From the NCBI GenBank assembly GCA_013397695.1, contig VYZI01001020.1:27033-91032 (forward strand): a stretch of DNA of 64,000 bases, given 5' to 3'. The notes below the pieces were generated by a model, which did not search any database, was not told where the DNA came from, and saw only the letters and a program-made list of their open reading frames with translations. The DNA is from Centropus unirufus (taxonomy: Eukaryota > Chordata > Aves > Cuculiformes > Centropidae). Position 1 is the stretch's first letter, and each line of letters begins with the position of its first letter. Positions 50,759 to 63,935 of this stretch are shown here, one piece after another. Position numbers and translations under genes: made by a program.

Positions 50759-51258
50759 GATAAGACCTGCTAGACAAACTGAAGAGCAAGAGGAAAATGC
50801 AAAGGCAGTGGAAGCAGGGAGAGCTAACCTGGGAAGAGCATAGGGATGGTGCCCAGTTGGGTAGCGATGGGGTCAGGAAGGCCAAGGCGTAGCTGGAGTT
50901 GAACTTGGCAAGTGAAGAAAAGGGAAGTGAAAACTAATGAGAAGGGCTTCTAAAGTTATGTCAATCAGAGAAGGAAAATTAAAGAAAGTGTAACCCAACT
51001 GATGAATGAAAATGGTGACTTCTATTAATAGACAAAGAGAAGGTAGAGGTACTCAACAACATTTTTGCCTCGGTCTTCACCAACAACCACTCTCCTCCTC
51101 ATCCCTCAAGGGTCAATGGACAACATGAAGGGGGGTATAGCCCCTCCCACTGTTGGGGAGGATCAGATTTGTGGCCACCTGAGGAACCTGAGCATATAAA
51201 AGTCTATGAGACCTGACACGATGCACTCTAGAGTCCTGAGTGAATTGGCAGACACTCC

Positions 51259-52445
51259 ATGATATTTGAAAAGTCATGGCAGTCAGGAGAAGACCCTGGT
51301 GACTGGAAGAAGGGTAACATTGTGCCCATTTTCCAAAAGGTTAGAAAAGATGACCCTGGGAACAACAAACCTCTCAGCCTCACCTCTGCTCCTGAGAAGA
51401 TCACGGAAGAGATCCTCCTAGAAGGCATGCTAAAGCACATGGAGGATGCGGAAGTGATTAGAGGCAGCCAGCATGGCTTCACCAGGGGTAACTTCTGCCT
51501 GATCAACCTAGTCACTTTATATGATGGGGTAACCACGTCAGTAGACAGAGGAAAATCAATGGATGTAATTTATCTGGACTTCTGTAAAGCCTTTGACACG
51601 GTCCCCCACAACACCTTCTCTCTAAATTGGAGAGATGTATTTGATGGGTGGACTTTTCTGTGAATAAGAAAATGTTTGGGTGGTCACATTCAGAGAGTAT
51701 TGGTTAACAGCTTGATGTCCAGACGGAGATCTGTGACAAGTGGTGTCCCTCAGGTATCTGTACTGGGCCCAGTGCTGTTTAATATATTTACCAATGATAT
51801 AGGCAGCAAGACTGAGTGCACCCTCAGCAAGCTTGCAGATGACACGAAGCCGAGTAGTGCAGTTGTCACACCAGAAGAATGGGATATCATCCAGAGGTAC
51901 CTGGATAAGTTGGAGAATTGAGCCTGTGTGAACCTCATGAGGTTTAAGAAGGCCAAGTGCAAGGTCCTACACCTGGGTCTGGACAATCTGCAATTTCAAT
52001 GTAGGGTGACGGATGATATGATTGACAGTAGCCCTGCAAAGAAGAACTTTGGGTGCTGACTGATTAGAAACTCAACATCAGCCAGCAAAGCATGCTAGCA
52101 GCCCAGAAGGACAACCATATCCTGGGCTGCATCAGAGGAAGCATGGCCAGCATGGCCAGGGAGGGGATTCTGCCCCCCTACTCCACTATGTTGAGACCCT
52201 ACCTGAGGTATTGTGAACAGTTCTGGAATCATCAACATAGGAATGATACAGAACTGTTGAAAAGGGTCCAGAGGAAGGCTACAAAGATGATCAGAGGGCT
52301 GGAGCACCTCTGCTATGAGAACAGGCTGATACACTTGGGGTTGTTCAGCTTGGAGAAGGCTCTGAGAAGACCTTATAGCTGTTTTGCAATACCTGAAGGG
52401 GGTATACAAGAAAGATGGAAAGGAACATTTTTCAAGGACATATAG
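51259..52445 (+). pseudogene. CR1 ORF2 reverse-transcriptase remnant
   Basis: Decayed reverse transcriptase of CR1 ORF2. The fingers/palm region has GDWKKGNIVPIFQK and QHGFTRG, then the motif A aspartate block VIYLDFCKAFDTVPH (about 51565-51610). After a stop at 51661-51663 in the same frame come VTSGVPQVSVLGPVLF and a motif C variant, LADDTK (about 51831-51850), where active copies usually have YADD or FADD. The C-terminal part (PPYSTMLRPYLRYCEQFW, LLKRVQRKATKMI) is in another frame from about 52092. Stops and frameshifts rule out activity. Confidence 0.9.
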
Positions 52446-52712
52446 TGATAGGATGAAGGGGAATGGCTATAAATTGAAGAGGCGATGAATTAGACTAGAC
52501 ATTAGTAAGAAATTCTTCTCAATGAGAGTGATGAAACACTGGAACAGATTGTTCAGGGAAGCTGTGGATGTCTCCTCCCTGGAAGTGTTCAAGGTCAGGT
52601 TGGATGGGGCCTTGAGCAGCCTGATCTAGTGGAAGGTGTCTGTGCCCATGGCAGGGAGATTGGAACTAGATAATGTTTAGAGTCCCTTCCAATCCAAACC
52701 ATTCTATGATTA

Positions 52713-53203
52713 ATGAAAGAAACGAAGCAGTAGGAAACACAGGGCAAAATGCAAAAGGAACAGATTCAATGTAAATAAAGTGTGGAGAATGAAGAGATTT
52801 GCTTTCAGTTTTTTTACTCAGCTGCTTGAAAGCTTGACTATCATCATGCTTCATTACTTACTGTGCTACATCACTAAAGGGAACCTCAGCAACAAACCTG
52901 GTCTTGATTTAAATACATGGTTAAATGTGGTCTCTTAACTGGTGGGAGAGGGAGACTCCTGCCACAGATCTGGAGCTACTGGATGAACAGTCATACCTGG
53001 AATAGCATCCGGAGAAGTAGTGGGAGTGGAAGAAAGGATATGCAACTGACAAGGGCACACATGCCTATTTTAGGAGATGTTAATAATTGTATTTGTAGGA
53101 GTTTAACTTAAATGTAGATGTTTATTTTAGTGCAACATAAATCAGATAATATTAATAATAATGTGGCATTATCAGCTCCCAAATAACTATATCTATCACA
53201 GAC
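52713..53203. other. Short unique spacer between the long CR1 and the duplication
   Basis: About 490 bases of AT-rich single-copy sequence. No gene, transposon or motif of note was recognised. Confidence 0.7.
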
Positions 53204-56200
53204 TGCAATTGCCCCCACTGCAGTCATAAAAGCGGAAAAGAAAACAATCTTGTTCAACCCACAATGAAAAAGTCTTGAGATTTTTCTGAAATTCAGTATT
53301 TCACGAAATATTTTTTCTTTTCATTTCTGGTTTAAGATGTCCTGTAAAGCTGTGTGAGATTATAATAAACCTCATAATTTTCCCTTTTGCTCCCTATTGT
53401 GAAATTTGTTTTCAACATAGTTATGCTTTCTGGACTCTGGCCTTACTGGAGCACAATCAACTTCAGGATATATAACAAAGAGAGGCTATAATTATACATA
53501 CCCACAGGAGATGAAAAACTGTTTTCCCATTTATAGACATTAAATGGTCTTGAGTGACTCACAAAAAATATCTTTCATCACAGGTTACAGCAATTGGTTT
53601 ATTAAAATGAGGGGTGGTCACCTAATAGAATTTCTTAAGCAGCTGTGCTTCTTTCAAATACAGGCAGAAGTCTTAAATCTAATTTCTTCTGCAGTGGAAT
53701 TTGGTCCTTGCCAAAATCCATAAAGCTGATCCTTTATTATCCTCTAAGTCGTAACGGTGAAGCAAGCAGTGACCTTTAGTGAAGTCTGTTCACTTTATTG
53801 AGTCTTTCAAATCCACTCAAGCTTGTGGTTTATCTGTTCCTTCACTGGCCAATAAGAACACTGTTAGGTCTCTGATGTAGGATCTTTTCATTTGGGATTT
53901 CTAGGTGCAACTAAATAGTATTAAATAGTAAATAATAATGTGTAAGATTAATATTGCCTCTAATCCCATCATCTGAAAAATAAGACTTCAGTAACAGGTG
54001 ATCTGCAGTGCACTGGGAAGAATTGAGCAGCAGAGAGGGTACTGGGGTGCCACAACAGAATGTCGTCACCAGACAAATCTCCTAGCAGTATGAGCACTAA
54101 TAGATCTAGGAAACTGTGCGTGTGTAAGTCTAGAAAGCTTGCTCTCAAAACACTATCCAGATGAGGAAGTTACAAGAAAAATAATTTCCATTTTAAGATT
54201 TTTTTTTAATACATAGCAATTTAATTTCTCTATACTTCGGTCTGATTTATTGGTTCTTACTAACATCTGTATGACCACCTGTGCACAAAAAGGTCCTCAT
54301 ATTAATAGAGCACAGGAATAAAACGTAAACTAGGTGACCTCATGTTTGAATGATGGTAACAGATCTTGTCCTGTAAAGAAGAGTGTTTCATCACAGCATT
54401 AAAGAGATCTCTTGTTAAACCTTACCAGAGAGGTTACAGGTGAAAGTCTTGGGTCACAACCTTAGTGTGACTTGGCTTTTAAATGCTACATTGGTTGTAA
54501 TATGGACAACTGGGTCAAAACCAACAATAAAAATAAATACACAGTGGATAACTCAGCCAGGAAGTGAACACTATGCCTTTTGAGACCTCTGTGTAACTGG
54601 TCATACCTGTTCTAAAATGAATACATTCTTTGAGAAGCATTAAAGGAAACTTACCTTAGTGTTTCATCATTATAAATGACAGGCTGGGTTAATTATTACT
54701 TGGTAATGCTATATTTGAACTTTGTACTAAGATTAATTTGCAGTATACTCTTTCATGCACAACATAAAAGATGTAATTGTGTGCAGAGTGGGTGTGGTGT
54801 TTCCCTAGATCAAGTAAGAAATAATTTGTTTATATACTTGTCCTGCATGAAAAAAACATGTATACTGTAAGTGAACAATTTATAGGACTATTTCTATTAG
54901 TTGTTTTCACAAATTGAGGACTGTCACTTTGTTACTGCTTGGAGGTAACATATATTCCTAATCCTATAACAATATTTACATGTGTTGCACAATTCAGCAG
55001 TGACATCATAAACCTTCCAGACCCAGTCTATATCTTCATCCTTCCCTTCTCCATGCATCAGTATTTTCAAATTAGTTGGCCTGATTACCCCCTCTTGTAG
55101 TCTTGTAGGACTTGTTCTAAAGGCAAGACCCAGACTTTGTTTTCCAGGCCATCCCCAGGGATGAAACAAAGTAATTCTCCATTAAAGTCTTTTTTTCATC
55201 AGCTGACTGAAGCTGCCATTCTGCCTTGAAGAAATCTGTTACAGACAGTAACTCACTGGTTTACTTTTTTGAACCAAAACATATGTGTGGCTTTTGTATG
55301 TGCTTCATATTTATAGTTACTGCACCAAGGAGTTTCTGTAAATAAACAGAGGCAATGTACATGGAACAAGAAACAGGCAGATAAGAGTAGAAATTACTTT
55401 GGAAAACATCAGTGTAAATTTTACCAAAATAATGTAGTATCCTGAGAAAGGGGAAATCCTCAAGGGTTTTCCTTAGCCTTTAACAAAACGGTATTATTCT
55501 TATTTAATCACATCCCCTTAAAAATACAAAAACAACCAAACAAAAACTAAAAACAGTTTTTTAGAAACTATATAGAGTGAATAGAAACTCCGCTACCCCT
55601 TGAAAAAATCCATCACCCAATTCTTTCAAAAACAGGATTCTGTTGAGACTGAGATAATTCAGTGTCAAATTTATAGCTAATCCCCAGCCAGGCATAAAAG
55701 AGTTCTTCCAGCAGACTTCTTGTCACAGCTGCTGTCCTTTCTCCCTTGCTCACTGGGGATCTCTGCACTGTGGAGCTTTCATTACCTCAGGAGGATGTAG
55801 GACATTTGGCTATATCACAGAGAAATGCAAGCAATTACAGAAGAAACTTTTCTTCCAGCACAGGGAAAATGAATGGTTTGTCACAGAGTACATATCATTT
55901 CATAATATAGCCGCTCTTTTTTTTGGTTATCAGCCTTATTTGAAAAGTAAATATTTTTCTAAGCACTGCTATTTTTCTGACCTTTAGGTACTCTTGTTCT
56001 TCATCCCATATTTTTTTTCTGTTTTTTTTTGTCCATGTCTTGATGTCACTTTGATATTTTTAAGTCTTTATCATGCTTGACTTTTTCAATAGACTTTCTT
56101 TGTTTAAATTTCTTTCTCTCTTGCATATTCCTTTCTCCTTTTCCAAGTGTTACCAAACAATAATAGTATCACAGAATGGTTTAAGTTAGAAGGGATCCTC

Positions 56201-56733
56201 AATATCATCTAGTTCCAACCTCTATCCCATGGGCAGGGATGCCTTCCACTAGATCAGGTTCCTCAAAGACTGATCCAACTTGAATGTGTACATGGATGGA
56301 GCTTCCATGACTTCTCTGGGCAACCACCATCACAGTACAAAATTTCTAATATAAACCTAGCCACTTTCAGCTTAAACCCATTACCCTGTGTCCTATGACT
56401 GCATTCCCCGATAAAAGAGACCCTCTCAGCTTTTCTGGAGGCCCCACCTTTAAGTAGTGAAAATTGAGTACTGGAAAATAAATTATATTTTTTTTATTAA
56501 CTGCACTTGAGCAGTCTCAATTGAGCATGAAGTGTTATTATGTTGGTTGGAATCCACAAATCATAGCATAAAGGATTTTTATCCGCCTTTCACAGATAAC
56601 AAAACATAGCTCTGAGTAGTCAGTGTCTTGACCATCTAAGGAAGACAGTTGCTTTCAGGTTTGAGACAGAATAGAATAGAATAGAATAGAATAGAATAGA
56701 ATAGAATAGAATAGAATAGAATAGAATAGAATA
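53204..56733 (+). repeat. First copy of a direct tandem duplication (visible matched part)
   Basis: This stretch recurs at 60471-64000 at a constant offset of 7267 bases. The offset is identical at every point compared from 53204 to 56733, so there is no net indel, and no base difference was seen in the lines compared. The match starts abruptly at 53204: the preceding bases (CAGAC versus GTGTCA) do not align. The implied unit is 53204-60470. Content is non-coding AT-rich sequence plus two minus-strand CR1 fragments. The pairs of identical short open frames (54676/61943 and 54924/62191) come from this duplication. Confidence 0.93.
56165..56458 (-). mobile_element. CR1 LINE 3' fragment (inside duplicated unit, copy 1)
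   Basis: The reverse-complement CR1 3' end begins at ATCACAGAATGGTTTAAGTT (from about 56168) and runs through AGTTCCAACCTCTATCCCATG and TAAACCCATTACCCTGTGTC to about 56458. About 290 bases, 5'-truncated and non-coding. The same element recurs at 63432-63725. Confidence 0.85.
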
Positions 56734-56753
56734 GAATAGAATAGAATAGAATA
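56669..56753. repeat. (GAATA)17 microsatellite
   Basis: Eighty-five bases, a perfect 5-base repeat with no interruption, grown from the CR1 3' tail. The second-copy equivalent starts at 63936 and still runs at the window edge (13 units visible). Confidence 0.95.
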
Positions 56754-57850
56754 ATTTCACTTGGAAGGGACCTACAATCAACAAATCCAACTGCCTGACC
56801 ACTTTAGGACTGACCAAAAATTAAAGCATATTATTTAAGGGCACTGTCCAAGTGCCTCTTAAACACTGACAGATATGAGGTTTCAACCACCTCTCTAGGA
56901 ATCTTCTTCCAGTGTTTGAAAGCCCTGTTGGTAAAGAAATGCTTCCTAATGTAAAATCAGGATTACCCTGCCCTGACACAGCTTTCAACCTTTCCCACCC
57001 ATTCTATCAGTGGATACCAGGGAGATACATACCTCCCTCTGACATCCTCCACTCAGGAAGCTGTAGAGAGCAACGAGGTCACCCCTCAGCCTCCATTTCT
57101 CCCAAATGGACAAAGTCAAAGTCCTTAGCTGCTCCTCATGGGACGTTCTTTCCAGCCCTTTCAACAGCATTTTTTTGCCATCCTCTAGACACATTTGAGT
57201 AATTTAATGCCTTTTTTAAATTGTGGAGCCCAGAACTCCACAGAGTACTCAAGGTGACACCACACCAATACTAAAACCAGCACAACAATCACCTCTCTCG
57301 ACTAGCTGTGTTTGATGCACCACAGGAAGTGATATTTCCTCTTGGATTCCAAGGCACTCTGCTGACTTATATTGAACCTGCTGTCAATTAGACTCCTGAA
57401 TCCCTTCCTGCTGGGCTGCTCTCTAGTCACTCTTCTCCCAATTTATACTTGTGCCTAGGGTTACTCTGTTCTAGGTGCAGAACCCATCATTTGGACTTGT
57501 TAAACTTCATGCCATTAATCTTTGTCCAGTGCTTCAATCTATCCAGAACCCTCTGCAAAGTCAACAGAAACTCCCAGTTTGGCATCATCAGCAGACTTGG
57601 AATAGTGCATTCAACCCTTGCATCTAGATCATTGAAAAGTATATTGAACAGAGCTGGCCCTAGAATTGAACCCTGAGGAACACTGCTGGTGACCAGTCAC
57701 CAATCAGATGTAGCCACCCTTACCACAATACTTTGAGCCCTAACATTCAGACACTTCTTTACCCAGTGCACCATGAAGATACCTCACATTTGGACAACTT
57801 GTCCAGAAGGATACTATGAGGGTCTCTGCCAAAGCCTTTCTAAAATGCTA
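56669..57850 (-). mobile_element. CR1 LINE fragment with (GAATA)17 tail
   Basis: A minus-strand CR1 copy whose 3' end abuts a perfect 17-unit GAATA array at 56669-56753. Body landmarks include ACTTGGAAGGGACCTACAAT, CAACCACCTCTCTAGGAATC, AGAAATGCTTCCTAATGTAA and, further in, the non-coding-strand RT region around 57450-57840. About 1.1 kb, ending near 57850. It has a different tail from the 56165 fragment and is therefore probably a separate insertion. Only its first part is visible in the second duplication copy. Confidence 0.82.
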
Positions 57851-60470
57851 AAATATTGAAATATTGGCATTTTCATGACTGATATGAAGCTATCAGTCTT
57901 TTTTTTTTTTTTTTCAAACACAACTTTTCCCTCTGTGTGCTCTCTCTTCTTCTTTTCTGCTTTTCCAGAGAGAACAATTTATTCTTTATGGTTATGAACC
58001 CTTGGTTACTTTACTGAGTGGATATCTTTCCACCCAAATCAGTGGCAATGATCTCAGGTTACAGGATGTTTCATTAACTATAGAACACCTGTATTGCAAA
58101 ACTCAAGGAAGTTGAACACTACACCCATCTCGAAATAATACTAGGCACACAAATTACTTGCACAGTTACTGAGACTCCCCCTTCCAATTGATTATTTGGT
58201 AATAACTGCCCAGTGACTCTATCAGCGACAGCAGAAACTTGCCTAACTTAAGATAACACTTTCAGTGCTTCTGTTTTCCAGTAATCATATAATTGACTGG
58301 TGTGCAAACTAAATAAAACTTTGGAAAAATGTTTGCACATAAAATCCCAAGCTAACAGAACAAGAAAATGTTTCTCCTACTACTTTCATAAACATTACTA
58401 ACAACTGTTATCATAGTTTATTCAAAAGTAAATGGCAAAAATTAGACTAAATTCCTTCATTGAATTCCACCAATGTTCTGCTGCAGGGCAATAGAGGAAA
58501 AGGCATGACTGAGGGAGAAGGAAGAAGAGGTACTTCACTGACATGTATGAATATAGATCAAATAGTCTTCTTGATTTTGTTGTTCTCTGTGGTAAATGAT
58601 TCAAATGAGGGAAGGTTATTTGAGTTACACGATGAAACATATTCTTCTCTCTATCTCATTTACAAAGCAAAAGGACTACTCTCCTGTCACTCTGAATTAT
58701 TACTGCCTCTAACTCTCCAAACCTAAACTTCTAACTTTGGGAGCACGATAGAATCAGCTTCCATTAATAAGATTGGATATAACATAATCAATGCATGTGA
58801 TAATTCAATTCTAAGATTTTAACCTAGAAAAGAATATTTGGTTGATAAGTGAAAAATTGAACTTTAGACTTTCTAAAAATTAAAGAAAGAACCATTTTGT
58901 GGTCAATTTTCTTGAAAGCATTTTTGAATCAATAGGTTTTCCCAGTGAATTTTAGCATCCATGCCTGCATGTGGACAGAAAGAACCACATCAGTCTGCAT
59001 AAGGATCAATATAAAAATAAAGAGAAATCATTAATAGGAGGTTGTTTATTCAAGTCCTGAAGTGGATAGTCCTATTCCAGGACAGACTTATCAGTGTTAA
59101 CTGTCTTCTTCAGAGTAGAAGGCTCCACCAGTTACAATGATTGTTCCCTAGGTACAACAAACTCCCTTCCTCTGATACAGCGCACTCAAAGGGAATTTTT
59201 CTATTCACAGAGGCACAATATACCTGTATTACTGTATTGCTCTGAAGTCCTATTGACTCATTTGTACACATCAAATTTTAATTAGGCCTGTTATAATTTT
59301 TTCCTGCATGTCTGTAAGATTTGGATAGTGTCCTGAGCGCTGATGTCATATAGAGATCTTTCAGAAATAGCATCTACTAGAAGTTCACACCAGCTGCTGT
59401 TCTGTCGGTATTTTGTTAAGGTGCTTTGTTATTAATTGAAATTCTAAGAAAGTTATCCCATATTAAAGCAGAATAAGAGATTTCAATCTATTATCGAATC
59501 ATAATACTACTGACATGGTGTTTTTTTAAGCAGTAACTGGTTGGAGAGCAACGTTTGGACAAGTTCCTGAAGCAGCACACACTCTTCTAGGGAAAAGGAT
59601 TATCGATGTAAATCACAGGGGTGTGTTTGTCAAAGGCTACTAATCTGGAAAATGGAAAATCTGCTGAGATGAAGGGTTGGTAAAAACATTTCATACATTA
59701 GAGGACCAAAAGAAGATTATAAGAACCATGGAGAGCAAAATAGGTATTTGTCAAAAGCTTTTTTTCCCTTTTTTTCCCAGGCCTGGAAGCTGTAATTGAT
59801 AATTTCTTTAGACTTATTTTAAAGTGACTATTCAAACCTCTATTTTTAGCAAAAATGACTATTCTCAGGCATCTTAAGTATTTCTATGAGAGGTATATAA
59901 TCCATAAGTTTTCCCCTTGTCATTTCTTCTAGAATTGTGTACAGTAACCAGGTACCCACATGAAACCTAAGCTTTTCAGGAATCGGTCTTGATATTTTTG
60001 GAGAGTTTGAGCACTTCTGCATCAGGCTCTGTATAAAATATTTCTCACAACAAGTGACTTAGAAAAGTAGATTTTTATATCCAATGTCATAAAAATGACA
60101 CTCATACTTTAATTCCTTCTTCTGCTGGACGGTCATCATATCTTCATCTCCCACGATAAAAGCTTTGCTAAGTGACAGTACTTTAACTTCCTTCTGTGGA
60201 CTTACCTTTCTCTAGTTCAAGCTAAAAAAAGGAGGACACAGATTGAAGAATCTCTTGATAAACTAAGCAGAGATTAAAATTCAAAACTCCCTTTTCCCAT
60301 GTAAATGACATATTGGTTGCTTGAGGGTTCATAGGGTCCCACTGTGACTTCTTTCTGAGCCGGTGGATAGTTGCACAGCATCTTCAGCAAGAAGGCATGA
60401 GTTCTCCCTCCAAATTTAGACTAACTTAAGTCTGAGCACTCCTCATGGAGATAGTGTCCTGATAGTGTCA
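57851..60470. other. Right part of the duplication unit, single copy within the window
   Basis: About 2.6 kb of AT-rich sequence without a recognised gene or element. It opens with a 17-T run near 57899. If the duplication is a simple tandem, this sequence should recur just past the window. At its right edge GATAGTGTC occurs twice, at 60450-60458 and 60461-60469, right against the duplication junction. Confidence 0.65.
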
Positions 60471-63431
60471 TGCAATTGCCCCCACTGCAGTCATAAAAGC
60501 GGAAAAGAAAACAATCTTGTTCAACCCACAATGAAAAAGTCTTGAGATTTTTCTGAAATTCAGTATTTCACGAAATATTTTTTCTTTTCATTTCTGGTTT
60601 AAGATGTCCTGTAAAGCTGTGTGAGATTATAATAAACCTCATAATTTTCCCTTTTGCTCCCTATTGTGAAATTTGTTTTCAACATAGTTATGCTTTCTGG
60701 ACTCTGGCCTTACTGGAGCACAATCAACTTCAGGATATATAACAAAGAGAGGCTATAATTATACATACCCACAGGAGATGAAAAACTGTTTTCCCATTTA
60801 TAGACATTAAATGGTCTTGAGTGACTCACAAAAAATATCTTTCATCACAGGTTACAGCAATTGGTTTATTAAAATGAGGGGTGGTCACCTAATAGAATTT
60901 CTTAAGCAGCTGTGCTTCTTTCAAATACAGGCAGAAGTCTTAAATCTAATTTCTTCTGCAGTGGAATTTGGTCCTTGCCAAAATCCATAAAGCTGATCCT
61001 TTATTATCCTCTAAGTCGTAACGGTGAAGCAAGCAGTGACCTTTAGTGAAGTCTGTTCACTTTATTGAGTCTTTCAAATCCACTCAAGCTTGTGGTTTAT
61101 CTGTTCCTTCACTGGCCAATAAGAACACTGTTAGGTCTCTGATGTAGGATCTTTTCATTTGGGATTTCTAGGTGCAACTAAATAGTATTAAATAGTAAAT
61201 AATAATGTGTAAGATTAATATTGCCTCTAATCCCATCATCTGAAAAATAAGACTTCAGTAACAGGTGATCTGCAGTGCACTGGGAAGAATTGAGCAGCAG
61301 AGAGGGTACTGGGGTGCCACAACAGAATGTCGTCACCAGACAAATCTCCTAGCAGTATGAGCACTAATAGATCTAGGAAACTGTGCGTGTGTAAGTCTAG
61401 AAAGCTTGCTCTCAAAACACTATCCAGATGAGGAAGTTACAAGAAAAATAATTTCCATTTTAAGATTTTTTTTTAATACATAGCAATTTAATTTCTCTAT
61501 ACTTCGGTCTGATTTATTGGTTCTTACTAACATCTGTATGACCACCTGTGCACAAAAAGGTCCTCATATTAATAGAGCACAGGAATAAAACGTAAACTAG
61601 GTGACCTCATGTTTGAATGATGGTAACAGATCTTGTCCTGTAAAGAAGAGTGTTTCATCACAGCATTAAAGAGATCTCTTGTTAAACCTTACCAGAGAGG
61701 TTACAGGTGAAAGTCTTGGGTCACAACCTTAGTGTGACTTGGCTTTTAAATGCTACATTGGTTGTAATATGGACAACTGGGTCAAAACCAACAATAAAAA
61801 TAAATACACAGTGGATAACTCAGCCAGGAAGTGAACACTATGCCTTTTGAGACCTCTGTGTAACTGGTCATACCTGTTCTAAAATGAATACATTCTTTGA
61901 GAAGCATTAAAGGAAACTTACCTTAGTGTTTCATCATTATAAATGACAGGCTGGGTTAATTATTACTTGGTAATGCTATATTTGAACTTTGTACTAAGAT
62001 TAATTTGCAGTATACTCTTTCATGCACAACATAAAAGATGTAATTGTGTGCAGAGTGGGTGTGGTGTTTCCCTAGATCAAGTAAGAAATAATTTGTTTAT
62101 ATACTTGTCCTGCATGAAAAAAACATGTATACTGTAAGTGAACAATTTATAGGACTATTTCTATTAGTTGTTTTCACAAATTGAGGACTGTCACTTTGTT
62201 ACTGCTTGGAGGTAACATATATTCCTAATCCTATAACAATATTTACATGTGTTGCACAATTCAGCAGTGACATCATAAACCTTCCAGACCCAGTCTATAT
62301 CTTCATCCTTCCCTTCTCCATGCATCAGTATTTTCAAATTAGTTGGCCTGATTACCCCCTCTTGTAGTCTTGTAGGACTTGTTCTAAAGGCAAGACCCAG
62401 ACTTTGTTTTCCAGGCCATCCCCAGGGATGAAACAAAGTAATTCTCCATTAAAGTCTTTTTTTCATCAGCTGACTGAAGCTGCCATTCTGCCTTGAAGAA
62501 ATCTGTTACAGACAGTAACTCACTGGTTTACTTTTTTGAACCAAAACATATGTGTGGCTTTTGTATGTGCTTCATATTTATAGTTACTGCACCAAGGAGT
62601 TTCTGTAAATAAACAGAGGCAATGTACATGGAACAAGAAACAGGCAGATAAGAGTAGAAATTACTTTGGAAAACATCAGTGTAAATTTTACCAAAATAAT
62701 GTAGTATCCTGAGAAAGGGGAAATCCTCAAGGGTTTTCCTTAGCCTTTAACAAAACGGTATTATTCTTATTTAATCACATCCCCTTAAAAATACAAAAAC
62801 AACCAAACAAAAACTAAAAACAGTTTTTTAGAAACTATATAGAGTGAATAGAAACTCCGCTACCCCTTGAAAAAATCCATCACCCAATTCTTTCAAAAAC
62901 AGGATTCTGTTGAGACTGAGATAATTCAGTGTCAAATTTATAGCTAATCCCCAGCCAGGCATAAAAGAGTTCTTCCAGCAGACTTCTTGTCACAGCTGCT
63001 GTCCTTTCTCCCTTGCTCACTGGGGATCTCTGCACTGTGGAGCTTTCATTACCTCAGGAGGATGTAGGACATTTGGCTATATCACAGAGAAATGCAAGCA
63101 ATTACAGAAGAAACTTTTCTTCCAGCACAGGGAAAATGAATGGTTTGTCACAGAGTACATATCATTTCATAATATAGCCGCTCTTTTTTTTGGTTATCAG
63201 CCTTATTTGAAAAGTAAATATTTTTCTAAGCACTGCTATTTTTCTGACCTTTAGGTACTCTTGTTCTTCATCCCATATTTTTTTTCTGTTTTTTTTTGTC
63301 CATGTCTTGATGTCACTTTGATATTTTTAAGTCTTTATCATGCTTGACTTTTTCAATAGACTTTCTTTGTTTAAATTTCTTTCTCTCTTGCATATTCCTT
63401 TCTCCTTTTCCAAGTGTTACCAAACAATAAT

Positions 63432-63725
63432 AGTATCACAGAATGGTTTAAGTTAGAAGGGATCCTCAATATCATCTAGTTCCAACCTCTATCCCATGGG
63501 CAGGGATGCCTTCCACTAGATCAGGTTCCTCAAAGACTGATCCAACTTGAATGTGTACATGGATGGAGCTTCCATGACTTCTCTGGGCAACCACCATCAC
63601 AGTACAAAATTTCTAATATAAACCTAGCCACTTTCAGCTTAAACCCATTACCCTGTGTCCTATGACTGCATTCCCCGATAAAAGAGACCCTCTCAGCTTT
63701 TCTGGAGGCCCCACCTTTAAGTAGT
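63432..63725 (-). mobile_element. CR1 LINE 3' fragment (inside duplicated unit, copy 2)
   Basis: A duplicate of the minus-strand CR1 fragment at 56165-56458. It arrived by the segmental duplication and is not an independent retrotransposition, because its flanks match too. Confidence 0.85.
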
Positions 63726-63935
63726 GAAAATTGAGTACTGGAAAATAAATTATATTTTTTTTATTAACTGCACTTGAGCAGTCTCAATTGAGCATGAAGT
63801 GTTATTATGTTGGTTGGAATCCACAAATCATAGCATAAAGGATTTTTATCCGCCTTTCACAGATAACAAAACATAGCTCTGAGTAGTCAGTGTCTTGACC
63901 ATCTAAGGAAGACAGTTGCTTTCAGGTTTGAGACA

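Larger units (their letters stand above)
49720..52712 (+). mobile_element. Long, decayed CR1 LINE
   Basis: About 3.0 kb of a CR1-family non-LTR retrotransposon in + orientation, 5'-truncated but retaining much of ORF2. From left to right are endonuclease-like sequence (from about 49890), reverse transcriptase (about 51260-51920), the C-terminal region (about 52090-52445) and the 3' untranslated end with AACCATTCTATGATT at 52698-52712. Several stops and frameshifts make it inactive. The left edge is estimated from where CR1-like reading (RLAYDKLREDT-like) begins. Confidence 0.9.

Noticed and set aside
51228..51986. Minus-strand frames over the CR1 reverse transcriptase
   Set aside because: Antisense shadows of the CR1 ORF2 remnant; no independent domain.
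54676..62436. Two pairs of identical predicted proteins at 54676/61943 and 54924/62191
   Set aside because: Their identity comes from the DNA duplication and is not evidence of protein conservation; neither resembles a known protein.
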